The notes beneath the pieces are model-generated. The model was not told the DNA's origin. It saw nothing but the letters and a program-made list of their open reading frames with translations, and ran no database searches. This document shows, piece after piece, positions 33,780 to 45,561 of a stretch of 64,000 bases of DNA (positions are counted from its first letter, which is position 1; each line of letters opens with the position of its first letter). The translations under genes and the position numbers were made by a program. Source of the stretch: Laburnicola sp. R22_1. Taxonomy: Eukaryota > Ascomycota > Dothideomycetes > Pleosporales > Didymosphaeriaceae. The DNA lies in contig JACONQ010000012.1 in assembly GCA_014281115.1 (NCBI GenBank), positions 1,426,001 through 1,490,000 on the forward strand, written 5' to 3'.

Positions 33780-34445
33780 TAATATACGCCCTTGCCTTAC
33801 GTAAGCATCTTAAACTTATCTACTAAGTGCTTGTCCTTATTTACACTTACACTTACCTTTACTTTTACTTCTAAGCTAGTTATCTTATTATAGCATAGTA
33901 AAAAAGAAGCTACTTTATATAGTTATATCTAGGCTTTATTAAAAGCGCGCTTACTAGATAGTCTAATAGAGTGTACTATAATAATATACTTAGAAGTAGA
34001 TAGTGTTATTATACTTACTCTTTAGAATATTACTACCTACTTTAGTAAGGTCTTTGCACTATAGACTATAAGGCTCCCTAGTAATATTATAATAGCCCCC
34101 CTACTATTCTACTATTTGCGGTAGAGCTTACTGTAGCTATTTAGGCTAATAATATTAAGGTATACTACCTTAGATTATAGTGTTCTATTAGCTTATAGCA
34201 CCTTTATATTATAAAATTATAGTAATAAGTAATAAAAGATAAAGAAGGCGTATACTATAGTGCGTACGCTTCTACGCGTCTAGCCTAAAGAGTAAAAGTA
34301 GTAGTAGTAGCAGCTATAATAGTAGTAAGGTAACAAGTTTATTAATATAACTTTTTAGCGTATTACTAGCATGTTAAGCAGCTGCTTAGTAAGCTTATTA
34401 ACCTTTTAGTTATTTAGGTTTCTTTTTTTTAAGAGAGGGAGTGTC
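33780..34445. other. Sequence between Fot1 and the Copia remnant
   Basis: No open frame. It may hold the 3' LTR of the minus-strand Copia element, since it lies directly downstream of its RNase H, and an A-rich stretch (minus strand AAAAAAAAGAAACC, about 34419-34433) could be the polypurine tract. I found no second copy to prove an LTR. Confidence 0.35.
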
Positions 34446-35326
34446 CTTTCTATAAATAATATCTAATCTTTACTCTCTTACTTCTTATAATTCTATACTC
34501 TTTGTAATGTCTTCTTCTATAATTTTACTACGTTTATTAATTAACCTAAGCTACTTTTTAAACTTTAAAAATTTGTGCTTTAATAGGTACTTTGTAAGCC
34601 TATTAGTAATTATCTTACTAGTAGAAAGGTAGAGCGCCTTTAAAGAGCTTTTAGCATATTCCTAGCATAGCTATATATTATAAATATCTATATAGTGTAG
34701 CTAAGTAGCTATTTTCTTATTCTCTCCTACTATAAGTGTAATTATCTGCTAGTTATTATAAAAGATTATCCACGCGCAATCTATCTATAAGGTAATCTCC
34801 TTAAACAAGTGTTTAAGCGCTATAGACTCCTTTGCTATATACTTAAATGTAAGCAGCTTAGCTTTAGTTATTAAGATTGTTACTATTAATTAACGTACTA
34901 CTTTCTATATAATAGCTTCTTTAAAGATAATAATAATATATCTATATAAAGATTGCTATAATTTAGAATTATTTATAAAGGATGTGTCTCTATAGAGAGT
35001 AAGCTTTATGTTAGTATTTTCCTTATACTAAAGTACCTAGTGCCTTATTCTATATAAGTAGACAATTAGTTAATAAACTGCTTCAAAGTGCTTTTTACTT
35101 AGGTTGGTTAAGAACTAGAACAGCTATAAGATAGCGAATGCTATATTAAGTCTAATTATAATAATAGTTTAAAGAACTAATCTAATACGCTTTTAGTAGA
35201 GCTTAATATCCTACTTTATAGCTTTATTATTATTCTTTAGCAGCTCTACTATAGGCATAGAAGTCTCTAGAAAGCTCCCTATATCTGTAAGTTTAAAGCG
35301 CTTAGTAATCTTATTATTATATATAT

Positions 35327-36485
35327 TCTCCTAGGCAGAAGTATAAACTACCTCTACTTGTTAGTTTTTAAGTGGCTCTACTACGTTTAATTACTGCGTT
35401 TTTTTATTGCGTTACTAGCGCCTATATAATATTACATAATATTACGTACGTGCTAAGCCCTAGGACTAAAGCGCGTTAAAGTTGTTCTAATGTCGTCCCT
35501 AGCTTCTAAGACAACTAACCCTATAATAATAATACCCTAACTTACTCGTCTACCTACTACGTTACTAGATAATTAACTACTTAGAACCCCTACTTTACTT
35601 TACTACTATAATATATAATAAATCGCGCCTGCGCGCTCTCTACGTTTAACACTAAATAGCACTTTAACACTTTGCTAGCCTTACTCTACTTATTACCTAT
35701 TAAAATCCTATATTATAAGCGCATCCCTATATATACCTAATACCTTTTATAGCTATTCTATATAAATTATAATCTAATAATTATACTATACTTTCTTTAG
35801 GTTGTATACCCTTACTTTATTCTTCTAGAGCCTCTTTTAACCTTTATCTATTCTCTTCTATTACCTTTAAAAATATATCTAGTGATCCTTATTAATATAG
35901 CTAGGTATAAGGCAGCTAAACTAGTAGAAAGCAAGCTATAAGTTAAATTCTATATGCTTATTAAGGTGGTGAGACTTTAACAAACTAGCTAAGATAATCT
36001 ATTTACCACACTACTTATATCCTACTACTATATAGTTAGTAATATAAGGCGTTTAAACTTTATAATAGTAATTCTAGCTAGCTTTATTATTATTATTATT
36101 ATCTTTCTTATTGTATATATATAGACGTATAACTGCCTACCTAGTAGTAATAGTATTATTAGGGCAAGGGATAGCTATACTAGATTATAATCTTAAGATC
36201 TCTAGCTTACGCAATAATTAAATATATTATATAGTAGATAGATAAACACTTAATTTTTAGTTATAAATTTTATATTACGTGCGCGCAGGTAACTATATAT
36301 TATATTATTCACTATCTCTAGTATAAGGGGCTAATTTGCACGTGCTAATAAATAGTTATAATAAATAGTTTCTAGCCTAACCTATCTCTAAGTTACTTTA
36401 CTTTTTTAATATGTTTTCAGTATACCTATAGCTTTTCCTTATAGCGTTATACTATATACTAAAAGGTCTACGATATCTCTGTTCT
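35327..36485 (+). mobile_element. Family C copy C5, inserted in the Copia RT/RNase H region
   Basis: It runs from TCTCCTAGGCAGAAGTATAAAC to GATATCTCTGTTCT, about 1.16 kb. The left flank TTATTATTATATATATT and right flank AGATATTAATATATATATT look like a long duplication, but in AT-rich sequence it is less certain. It separates the RT and RNase H halves of the Copia frame, which run in the opposite direction. Confidence 0.75.
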
Positions 36486-38440
36486 AGATATTAATATATA
36501 TATTATAGATTAAAGAAATTGCATAAGCCTCTCTAATATAGATTACCCTAATCCTAAAAACTACTTAATATTACCTTAATCCTTAATCTTATACGCTTTC
36601 TTTATAATATTAAGAAGCTTATAAGTAGTAGACTTGCTATTCTTATAATATATAAGTAAGATATTGTTAATATAGAAGAGTAGAAGAATCTGTCGCCTAC
36701 TATTATAGAAAAGGCATAGCTCTTTTTTAATATAATAAGCCTAAGCTACTATAGTGTACTAGAGAATTCTCTATACTATAGTAATAGCGAATTGCGCAGC
36801 CTATATAGTGCCCTATTAAGCCTAACACACTTTCTAGACTTTTTATAACTGTTTAGAAGCTTATAGAGTACTAGTTTATTACTATTAACCTAAGTGTTGA
36901 GAAAAGCCCCTACTATATTAAAACTACTTAATCTTTATATTAAATTTTGTCGTAATTACTATAGTTAGATAGAAAGATTGCGCTATAAGTATAGCGGCAT
37001 AAGTTAACTAGAGCAAATTTCTATTCTAAAAATCTCTTTATATAACTAGACAAGCTTTATATTTAATAAAATAACTATATTAGTTAAATTTATATATAAA
37101 TACCTACTTAAAAGGAAGTAGTTAGCTATTTACCTATACGCTCTTAATCTTCTTTTAAGTACCTTTACTATTAAGCGTAGTAATCTTCCTATCTACTACT
37201 TATATAAAGAGCTATCTATATAGGTAAGTGTAAAGATTGCGCTATTTTATTAGCGCTTTTAGTAGGTTATCTCTATATATATCTTATGTACTCTATAATA
37301 AAGCTTCTAGATTTTTAAAGAAAATAGTAGCAATTACTATATATATAGTAACATACTATCTATTCTAGCTATAAGGATCTTACACCCTTAAAAAGTAGGT
37401 TATAAAAGTATTCTAGTAGCTTGCGCTTTTTATATATAGCAGTGCATACACACCTATATTTCTAGCACCCTTAAGACCTAAAAAAAGTTATTTAAATTCT
37501 AGCCTCTTATTCTTTTATTTAAACGCATTAGTAGTCTATATATACGCCGCGTAAATAAACGCCTCTAGAGTAACTAACTATTTATTTTACCTAATAGTGT
37601 AGGAATAGTAATATTAGGTTAAGCTTTAGATAAGGAGCTACCTAGCTTACTTTATTAGAAAATTGCTCCCTGTGCATATAATTAGTCTAATTCTCTAGTT
37701 AAGTGCACTTTCTAGAAACTACTTACCTAATTACACTATTCTTCTACTCTTTATAAAAGCTCTCTATAAGTGTCTAGCTTAGATGTTAGCTCTAAAGAAA
37801 GTAGCTCTATTTCTGTTTCTATACGTTCTGTGCAAATTCTTTATAATTTGCTAGCTAGGCTTATTACACATATAGTTGCTACTTTATCTTTTATTTAAGC
37901 TTTTACCTAGCTAGCTAAAATCTCTATATTTTATAAAGTTGCCCCCCTAAGCTCTTGCTTAGAGTTTAATAGTGTAGTGTAAGTACTCTATTACTTATAT
38001 AACTAGGTAGGCAGCTAATTAAAAGCTTTACCTAAGTCTCTAATCTTATCCTTTATAAGGATATTAAGAATTAGGGTAGCCTCTTCCTTAGGGAGCTTCT
38101 TACTCTTATTCTTAAAGACGAGCTCCTTATTAAATATCATGTTACGCGTTATAATAATCTATTTAAGTATAGAAATCTATGTTCTATAAATATTAAAAGC
38201 TTTATAGTATACTAAGTACCTATTATAGCCTTTAGGAATTACTTTAAAGCCCCTTCTATTATGCACTATTATATGCTCCCTATTTAGTAAATATGCGTAG
38301 TAGCTATATGTATATATACCGCTCTAATCTAGCCTAAGATTAGATATAATATGCCCTACCTACTTAGGCTTATAGTACCTAAAGTACTACCTAAACTATT
38401 TATTAAGTAAGCGTATATAATAAGTATATAATAGGCCTAT

Positions 38441-39674
38441 CTCTTCCCTAGGATTAATCCGTAATGTTACGTAATCCTGGGCCAGCTGTTTAACTAACCA
38501 CTATGTTACGTAATTAATAATTTCTTTAATAATTTTTTTGCTATAATAATAATAACAATAATTATAATAGTAACTAACCTAACTATTTTATTAACTCTCT
38601 CTTATAGTAGATCTCCTCTTGTAACCAGCGAGCTGTATACTACCCTCTAGAACCTTACTACTACTATCTATCTCCCTTATACTCTTGCCGCTACTGCTTA
38701 CTTTTACCCTTATTACTTATAGTCCCTTACTTTAATAATAGTCTAGATAATTACTACTACCTTAATAGATTTCTTATGCTACTACTATGTCTTTAGCGTC
38801 TTATATATTATAATAAACTCTTTCTTTTTTTTGCTTTAGTCCTTGCCCTTATAGTCTTTATTACCTTTATTTTTAGTTATAGTTTTAACCTTTTATAGTA
38901 TAATCTCTATATTATACTATTATTACGTTATAAAGGCTGCATCTCTACTAATATCTAGGTACTAAAGGAGTATCTAACACTCTAGAATTTGAAGGCATAA
39001 GGTGCAGCAAATTAGCTTAAAGATATTACAAATAGGGTACTTAAAGATAAGCTCTAGAGGCCCTTTTAATAATTCTTCTAGTCGTATAAAGTTACTAAAT
39101 TTCTAGAGATTATTCTTAACTTTGCCTAGCTAGTTATCTATGCCTTAACTAAATTTAATAGTAGCTGTGTTACTATAGATACTAGACTTAGATATAATAT
39201 TAGGTTGCTAGAAAGTAGTTATTATATTATAATAAATAAAGAAATAAATATTTAGTGTACTAGGTGTTACTAATATTATAATAGTAGATAGACTTTATAC
39301 GCTGTGTGTATAGTAAACTATAGTTACGCTATAGCTACTAGATTGCGAGTGCGATTACTAAACTATAATTAAGCGTTCTATTGCCTATCCTGCTTTTATA
39401 GTTACAACTTTGCAGTTTACTATAGCTTTTTAATAGTCTACTAGTTAAGAGATAATATATAACTTAGTTTTACTAGATAGTAGACTATTTATTAACTGCT
39501 ATTGCTAATACTGCTATATAAAAAGTTAATAATAAAATTATTATTATTTTATATATATTTTGTTACTACTACTATGTGCTAGATACTAGGTTTTAGTGCC
39601 TTCTGTTTTACTTCTTTCTGTGTGTAATACAGACTTAACCTTAGTTAGAATCTATACATAAGAAAGATCTTTAG
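38441..39674 (+). mobile_element. Family B copy B2, inserted in the Copia integrase
   Basis: An uninterrupted 1.23-kb copy from CTCTTCCCTAGGATTAATCC to AGAAAGATCTTTAG. The duplication TATAATAGGCCTAT (38427-38440) against TATAAGAGGCTTAT (39675-39688) has two differences in 14. The Copia integrase core is on its right, the later integrase part on its left. A lysine/glutamine-rich antisense frame (about 38640-39000) is shared with B1 and B3. Confidence 0.75.
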
Positions 39675-41432
39675 TATAAGAGGCTTATATTATAACGCAC
39701 TATGCTAGCTAGAACTATTTTTATCTAAAGCTTCTTTAGTAGATTCGCGCTGCTCTTTATCTTAATTGCTTTTATAATAATCTCTTACCCTACTTATTCT
39801 GCACTACTATTAGGCTTATAGGTATAAGGAGACATAGGCTTAATTTTAATTCTTCACTTATTTGTCTATTTTTAAAAGTTATATCTGCTGTACTATAGGA
39901 GCGTCGCAGTATTATTATCTTAGGTAATTTTAACTATTTTAAGCTTATACCTTATCTATAGAAAGCTTATAATGTATATAAATACTTTTATAATTTTTAT
40001 TAAGTATTTTAGAATAGAGTACAAATATATGGAGCTTTCTACTATAATTATCCTTAATTAAGAAAAACTAGGCTTTTTTTAAGCGACCTATTAGCATATT
40101 AAAAAGATTCTAAGTAATTCGCTAGTATAGGCACAGTAAATGCTTCTTTAGCCTATATAAAATTACTTACTTTATATAAGTAAAAGCGTAATATTTATAC
40201 TTTAGCTTAGTAAATCCCTTAATTCTTATATTTTGCGCTAATTATATAAGTGCCTATAGAGATTTAGGGCCTAAACAATCTAATTATGTATACTAGATCT
40301 TAGAAGTATTAAGGTATAGGTGCGTTATCTAAGATCTGCATAACCTATTAGTAGGTATTACGCTTATAATTATAAAGTAAAAGGTAAGAGACTTATATTT
40401 AATAAAAGTAAGGTTATACTTGCGCCTAAGCTTAGCTAGTGTAATACCTTAGCTTAGCCCACTTATATAGAGCGTGTTATCTAACCTAAGATACTATATA
40501 TCTTTAGTAAGTAGACAAGCTTTAGAAATAATATTAAGATAAAATTTCTTAACTACTATAATATCTTTTAATATACTTCCTTAAGCAAATAATTACTTCT
40601 CCTTATAATAGAGAACGCCTAGGTACTAGCTTTAACTGTTTCTAAACTAATAGTCTTCTTAACAGTACCTAGGATAAGTAGCTCCTTACTATTAATAAGG
40701 TGCAGTACTGCGCTATTATTAAGTATTATACTTACTAAGAGTAGGTAAGTGCTAAAGTCTACAGTAAAGTACACTCCTACGCTCTTCTTATTTACTAAAA
40801 ATACTAGGTTAATAAAAGTAGTAGTAATACTACCTAGAAACTAAGCTTCTCTACTATTAGGAATAATATGTCCCTTTCTACTAAGGGCTGCTTAAAGTGC
40901 TTAGTACTTATTAATATAGAGGCGTTCTAGAATCTTCTAATGCTTAAAAGGTTTAATTATTTTTAGTTAGCTATTAATAGCTAAAAGGAGCTTTAAGTAG
41001 TCTACTAGAGGCTAGCTATAGAGCAGCTAAAATACTTCTTTATAGGGGTACAGTTTTAAAGTAGAGCTTTCTTAGGTGTTATTTGCTTTTTTAGGCACTT
41101 ACTAGGGTGTTAATTCTCCTAGTATAGCAAATATACCATCTCTAGAGCTTAAGCTTAGCGTCTACTACTATAGTAACGCTAAGAAGATTTTTTCTACTTT
41201 AATAAGCGTTAGGATCTTCTTTCTAAGCACTAAGTTCTTAATAATAAATTACTATATAGAGCACTTCTAATCTAGTATAAGCTTTGTAATAATTGCTTTA
41301 AAAAGTTCTAAATAGGAAGCTTACTATTTATTACTTTAATTTTATATATTTTAGCGTATATATATAGAGTATTCTACTTAGTGTACTAGCTTTTAGAATT
41401 TATAGTTTTAAGGCATATCTTATTTAGGTAAT

Positions 41433-41718
41433 TATAATAGTACTTGCTAGCCTCTCTACTAAGCACGCCCTATTACCTTTCTTTTACACCCTATTTCCCC
41501 TATTTGCGCCTTTTACCTTCCTAAAGGCGCCTTTCCTAGTTAGTGTTAGTGTAGTAGTTAGTGTAGGCCTATGCCCTATGCCGTCCTCTATATAAGAAAG
41601 GGCCCCCTATGTCTCTTTCTTATCTACTATCTTAGAATAGTATTAATTTAGCTAGCTCTTTTAATAATCTAGCTATCCCTAGTAGGTTAGCCCTATAAGG
41701 CTGTGTACCACTCTTATA
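41433..41718 (+). repeat. 5' LTR of L1, with TATA box
   Basis: It is about 90% identical by eye to the 3' LTR at 44504-44790. It has a CTCTATATAAGAAAGG TATA box at about 41586-41601; a start site 30-35 bp on would fall at the ATCTTAGAATAG motif near 41629-41640. Confidence 0.85.
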
Positions 41719-41730
41719 TTATTCTAAGAC
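41719..41730 (+). promoter_or_regulatory. Primer-binding site of L1, complementary to its own LTR
   Basis: The ten bases TATTCTAAGA at 41720-41729 are the exact complement of TCTTAGAATA at 41630-41639 in the LTR, where the RNA is expected to begin. It does not look like a usual tRNA-complementary site. This is the arrangement of self-priming elements such as Tf1. Confidence 0.6.
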
Positions 41731-41799
41731 TAACCTTTTTATTTAGCTATAGATAGTAATATAACATCTACTACTCCCTTAAGACGCTGCCCGTAGGCG

Positions 41800-42520
41800 G
41801 TTAAATTAGTAAAAGTTTTACCTTATTAGTTACTAGTTATACTACGTAGCTATTATATTATACTAAGATCTATAAGGCTACTATTATAACTTGTTTCCCT
41901 ACTATAAGTAGGTAAGAGTATATTAGTTTATTAGTTACTAGTTATGCTAGATAGTTGTTATACTCTACTAAGGTTTATTAAAAGAGGCTACTTTTACACT
42001 CTTCTGCCTCCTATAAGTTAGTAAGAGTATATTAGTTTGTTAGTTACTTTAGTGCTAGATAGCTATTATACTACTTTAAGGTCTATTAAGAAAGGCTACT
42101 TCTAAGTCCCTTCTTTGCTTATTACATAAGGGTAGAAACTTTATTAGTTACTAAGAAGAATTTCTAGTGCTAGGGAGTTTATATTTTACTGCCCTAAGGT
42201 CTATTAAAAAAGGCTACTTCTAAGTCTCTCTTCTACTTAATATATAAGTATAGAAACTTCATTAGTTACCCCTATAAGAGACTAGTTTAATACGTTACGC
42301 TACTATAGTCTATTAAAAACAATTACTCTAAGTTATAGAAGTAGTAGTACTACTTTATGCTAGTGGAATTAAAACACTACTAAGGCCTATTTAAAGAGGC
42401 TAGGATTCTAAGTCTACTAGCTACTAATTCTAGTATATGTAGTAGAAAGTCCTATTAGTTACCCCTATAAGACTTTATATTCTAGTTTAATTGGTTATAT
42501 CTAGATTTACAAAAAGAAAT
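41800..42520. repeat. Tandem repeats of about 100-125 bp behind the 5' LTR
   Basis: About six diverged units, each with TTAGTTACT, a GCTAGrTAGyTrTTATA-like motif, AAGGTCTATTAA-AAAGGCTACTT and TAAGTAGGTAAGAG-like ends. They occupy the leader region of L1. Confidence 0.75.
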
Positions 42521-42545
42521 TCTTCTAGTTTATTAAAAGGCTGCT

Positions 42546-42597
42546 CTAAATATTTCTAAATAATAATAAATAATAATAAATAATAATAAATAATAAC
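42546..42597. repeat. Microsatellite (AAATAATAAT)n
   Basis: About four to five units of a 10-bp motif inside L1. Confidence 0.85.
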
Positions 42598-44503
42598 TAT
42601 GTTACCTCTAAAGACTAATTTTACTATAACACCTAACTAGTGTTGCACTATAAGAGCTAAAGACACTAAGTAAAGAAAATTAGAATTAGGCTTTAGAGGT
42701 GTTATAGTGCTATCTACAAAGATTTTATATAAGTAATACTTTTATCTTCTCTATAAGGCGCCCTATCTTGCTTACTAAGCACGCTATCTTGCACTTATAA
42801 GATATCTAGACTTGTTAAATTTAAGTACTTTATTACGCCTAACTATTAATCTTTTAGGCATTTCTTTTTATTATTTTTTATTTTCTCTATAATAAACACC
42901 TCTTATAAACTGCTTACCTACTTAGAAAACCTAGACACTAGGTTGCCCTAGCGCTAACCTTATTAAGTAGCTCTATTTAGTCTACCCTAATCTTTTACTA
43001 CTCTACCTTACTAAGTAGCTTTATATACTCTACCCTAATCTTTTATTACTTTAAACTTTAGTTAAGCTTATAATTAAACTAGGGTAGCACTAGTTATAGA
43101 AACCTACTTTCTTCGCTATAATCGCCCTAGCTTTTATCTATTACCTATTAAATATTTAGCTAAATAACTAATTACTAAGCTATTGATATTGCCTAGCTAC
43201 TTTTTAGTTTGGCTTATTAATAAATTATAGTTAAACGTCTCTATTATAACCCTACTTTTATCTTAAACTTACTGATAGTTAGCCTCTAAATTTAATAACT
43301 CTATGCTATTATCCCTTAAAGTTCCTAAGATTAACGCATATTAGGCAACCCTAGCTACTCTTTCTAATAATGGAAACTCTAAAGTAGAGCCTAAGCCTAA
43401 TTACTTTAGCTAACTACTTTCTACTACCCTTTCTTAGCTATTACTAAAATAGCTAGATAAGCTAAAAACGCCTAACTTAGTAAGGACTATAGTAATTATA
43501 CTAGAAAAGAGGCGCTTAAGAAGAATAATCTTTATAAACTTGGTATTACTTACTATAATAATAGCTTAGAAGATAATAATACTATCTATTATAGTCGCAG
43601 ATTAAAAGACAAAGAGCCTACTTATTATAACAACCTTCTTAATAATAACTATAAATTTACTAACCTAATTAACTCTAAGTTTAACTTCTTATAAAAAGAA
43701 TACTTAGGTAATAAATTTAATAGTAAACTGCCTAATAAAATCTCCTAAAATACTAATAATTAGGAGCTGCTCCCTAACTATTAGCTCTTACTCTAATCTA
43801 CTAGTTACCTAACTTATTCTGCCCTTAGGGGCACCCTAAGCTACTAAAATAGATAGCCTAGTTTACTACTAGTTAAGTAGCTTCTTAGCTAGCCTATTAT
43901 GTGTAGACACCTATTGCTTTTAGTATCCTTACTCCTAGCTATTCCTTTCTTAGCTAGCTTATTACTAATTTAGTAGCTTCCTAACTATTACGCGTATAGG
44001 GCACCTTTTAGCATCTCTACCTTACTATACTAGTAGCTCCTATAGCTTTATAAGCTGGCCTATTCTAATTAAAAACTATATAGTTAGGTTATAGTTAGGT
44101 TAATATATTTTTTTAAAACGCTCTTCTATAGTACTAGGAAACCTTATATAATATAATTGCGCTAGCGCGCAATAAACTAACTAGAAAATTTTTACCTAAC
44201 TATATTTTTATATAGTATTAGAGCTAAAGATGCGCTTTATTAGCGAAATGCTAAACACTAAGATATAGTTTCTATTCTGTTTTTCTACTAATTTACTAAT
44301 TTACCCCTAATAACTTTCCTTAATATCTCTACTAAATAGTACCTAAATGAAAAACTAAGGCTACTACTAGAACTATAGGGGCTTATTATCACTATTCTAG
44401 CCTTCTTTAGTCTAAAAATAGTGCTAGTTATATTAAAAATTCGCTAAAACACCCTCTTTGTATATATTATCCTTTTTATTTTTAGGCCTTAAAAGAGAGG
44501 TTA

Positions 44504-44790
44504 TATAATAGTACTTACTAGCCTCTCTACTAAGTACGCCTTATTATCTTTCTTTTACACCCTATTTCCTCTATTTGCGCCTTTTACCTTTCTAAAAGCG
44601 CCTTTTCTAGTTAGTATTAGCGTAGTAGTTAGTATAGGCTTATACCCTATACCACCCTCTATATAAAAAAGGGCACCCTATATTCCTTTTTTATCTACTA
44701 TTGTAGAATAGTATTAATTTAACTAGCTCTTTTAACTATTCTAGCTATTCCTAATAGGTTAGCCCTATAAGGCCGTGTACCGCCCTTATA
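44504..44790 (+). repeat. 3' LTR of L1
   Basis: Direct repeat of 41433-41718. Most differences are C/T or G/A. It is followed by the GTAAT duplication. Confidence 0.85.
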
Positions 44791-44795
44791 GTAAT

Positions 44796-45547
44796 TATAA
44801 TACTATATACATACTAAGTTTTTTATAGTAGTGTTAGCTAAAGTAAGCTTTACCTTTACGTATTATATAAGCTTCTAGGGTATAGGAGAAGTGCTAAGCT
44901 TAACTAGACTTATTATAGTAGGTATTAAGAGCTCTAGAGAAATAGATCTGCTAAACTATATTTAAAGGCTTTAGAGGCGCTAGAACTTTATTATCTAGTT
45001 GCTTATAAAAGCTTAGTACTTAAAGATTTGCAGCTAGTACTACTAAGTAGCTTTATTACTATTAGTAAGTTTAGGTATTATTAGAAGTGTTAGAGTAGTA
45101 GCTATTATACTTAGAGTGTTAGGTGCTTTTAGATTTACTAGCCTTACACGCCTTTTTATATAGCGTAAAATTAGAGCTAGATATATTAAATTAGCTAGCT
45201 TATATAATTTTTAAAGTAGGAGATAAGATTAGCAAAGGCAGCTGGCTTATTTATAATAGCAAGCTTAGGTTATTAAATAGATTAGAGCATCTAAATCTAT
45301 TTTCTAATGTTTAATTACGTAGGGAAATTAATTATATTCTTAAGGCGCTAGACTTATAACTATTAAAAGAAGCTAGAAAAAATAGATTTAGATAATTTAT
45401 TATTAGACTACTAGTTTCTAAAGGAGAAGGTAAGGCTATCTATACATGTACTAAAGAGCACGGAAACAAGTATATTTATAATCCTAGCCTAGGCTTAGCG
45501 CATAGGGCAATAAGGCTTCGGGCTCTTACAATAAATAACAATCTCTA
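44796..45547. other. RIP-mutated sequence right of L1
   Basis: It is the other side of the L1 target and so should continue the sequence left of 41433. No gag or LTR could be recognised. The part 45380-45545 is repeated at 31060-31220. Confidence 0.4.
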
Positions 45548-45561
45548 TCTCTAGTAATTAT

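Larger units (their letters stand above)
34460..41425 (-). pseudogene. Ty1/Copia polyprotein remnant, split by two insertions
   Basis: Reading on the minus strand from high to low coordinates: a protease/pre-integrase part with DNTLYIRGLS (family NVLYVPGL) near 40490; an integrase core with IKDNYSRKLHIFVL (family KDDYSRYxWIF) near 40015-40065; after copy B2, a VIITRNMIF block (family ITRNVxFxE) near 38130-38160; the RT with a CCVRG..YK-like region, RALYRLRNSLLLQY near 36810-36850, and FYINNILL in place of FYVDDIxI near 36655-36690; after copy C5, the RNase H end with AKESIALKHLFKEI and NNQQIITLIVGENK near 34730-34840. The domain order PR-INT-RT-RH defines Copia. Stops are dense and the RT aspartates are changed. 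Confidence 0.85.
41433..44790 (+). mobile_element. LTR retrotransposon L1, short and probably non-autonomous
   Basis: Two direct LTRs of 286-287 bp enclose only about 2.8 kb. The exact 5-bp duplication GTAAT lies at 41428-41432 and 44791-44795. LTR ends are TATAAT..CTTATA, the expected RIP products of TG..CA. A polypurine tract AAAAGAGAGG (44491-44500) precedes the 3' LTR. Inside are a tandem repeat block and a possible gag-like frame (about 43440-44050), but no protease, RT or integrase was found. Either the element is a non-autonomous derivative or pol was deleted. It sits in or next to the 5' part of the Copia element. Confidence 0.85.

Noticed and set aside
33780..34445. 3' LTR of the Copia element
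   Set aside because: Position is suitable, but I found no second copy upstream of the element and no clear TG..CA ends with a duplication, so I did not call it.
43500..43570. Gag zinc knuckle in L1
   Set aside because: A NNLYKLG..YYNNSL stretch looked similar to CCHC, but the codons cannot come from Cys codons by C-to-T or G-to-A changes at the needed positions.
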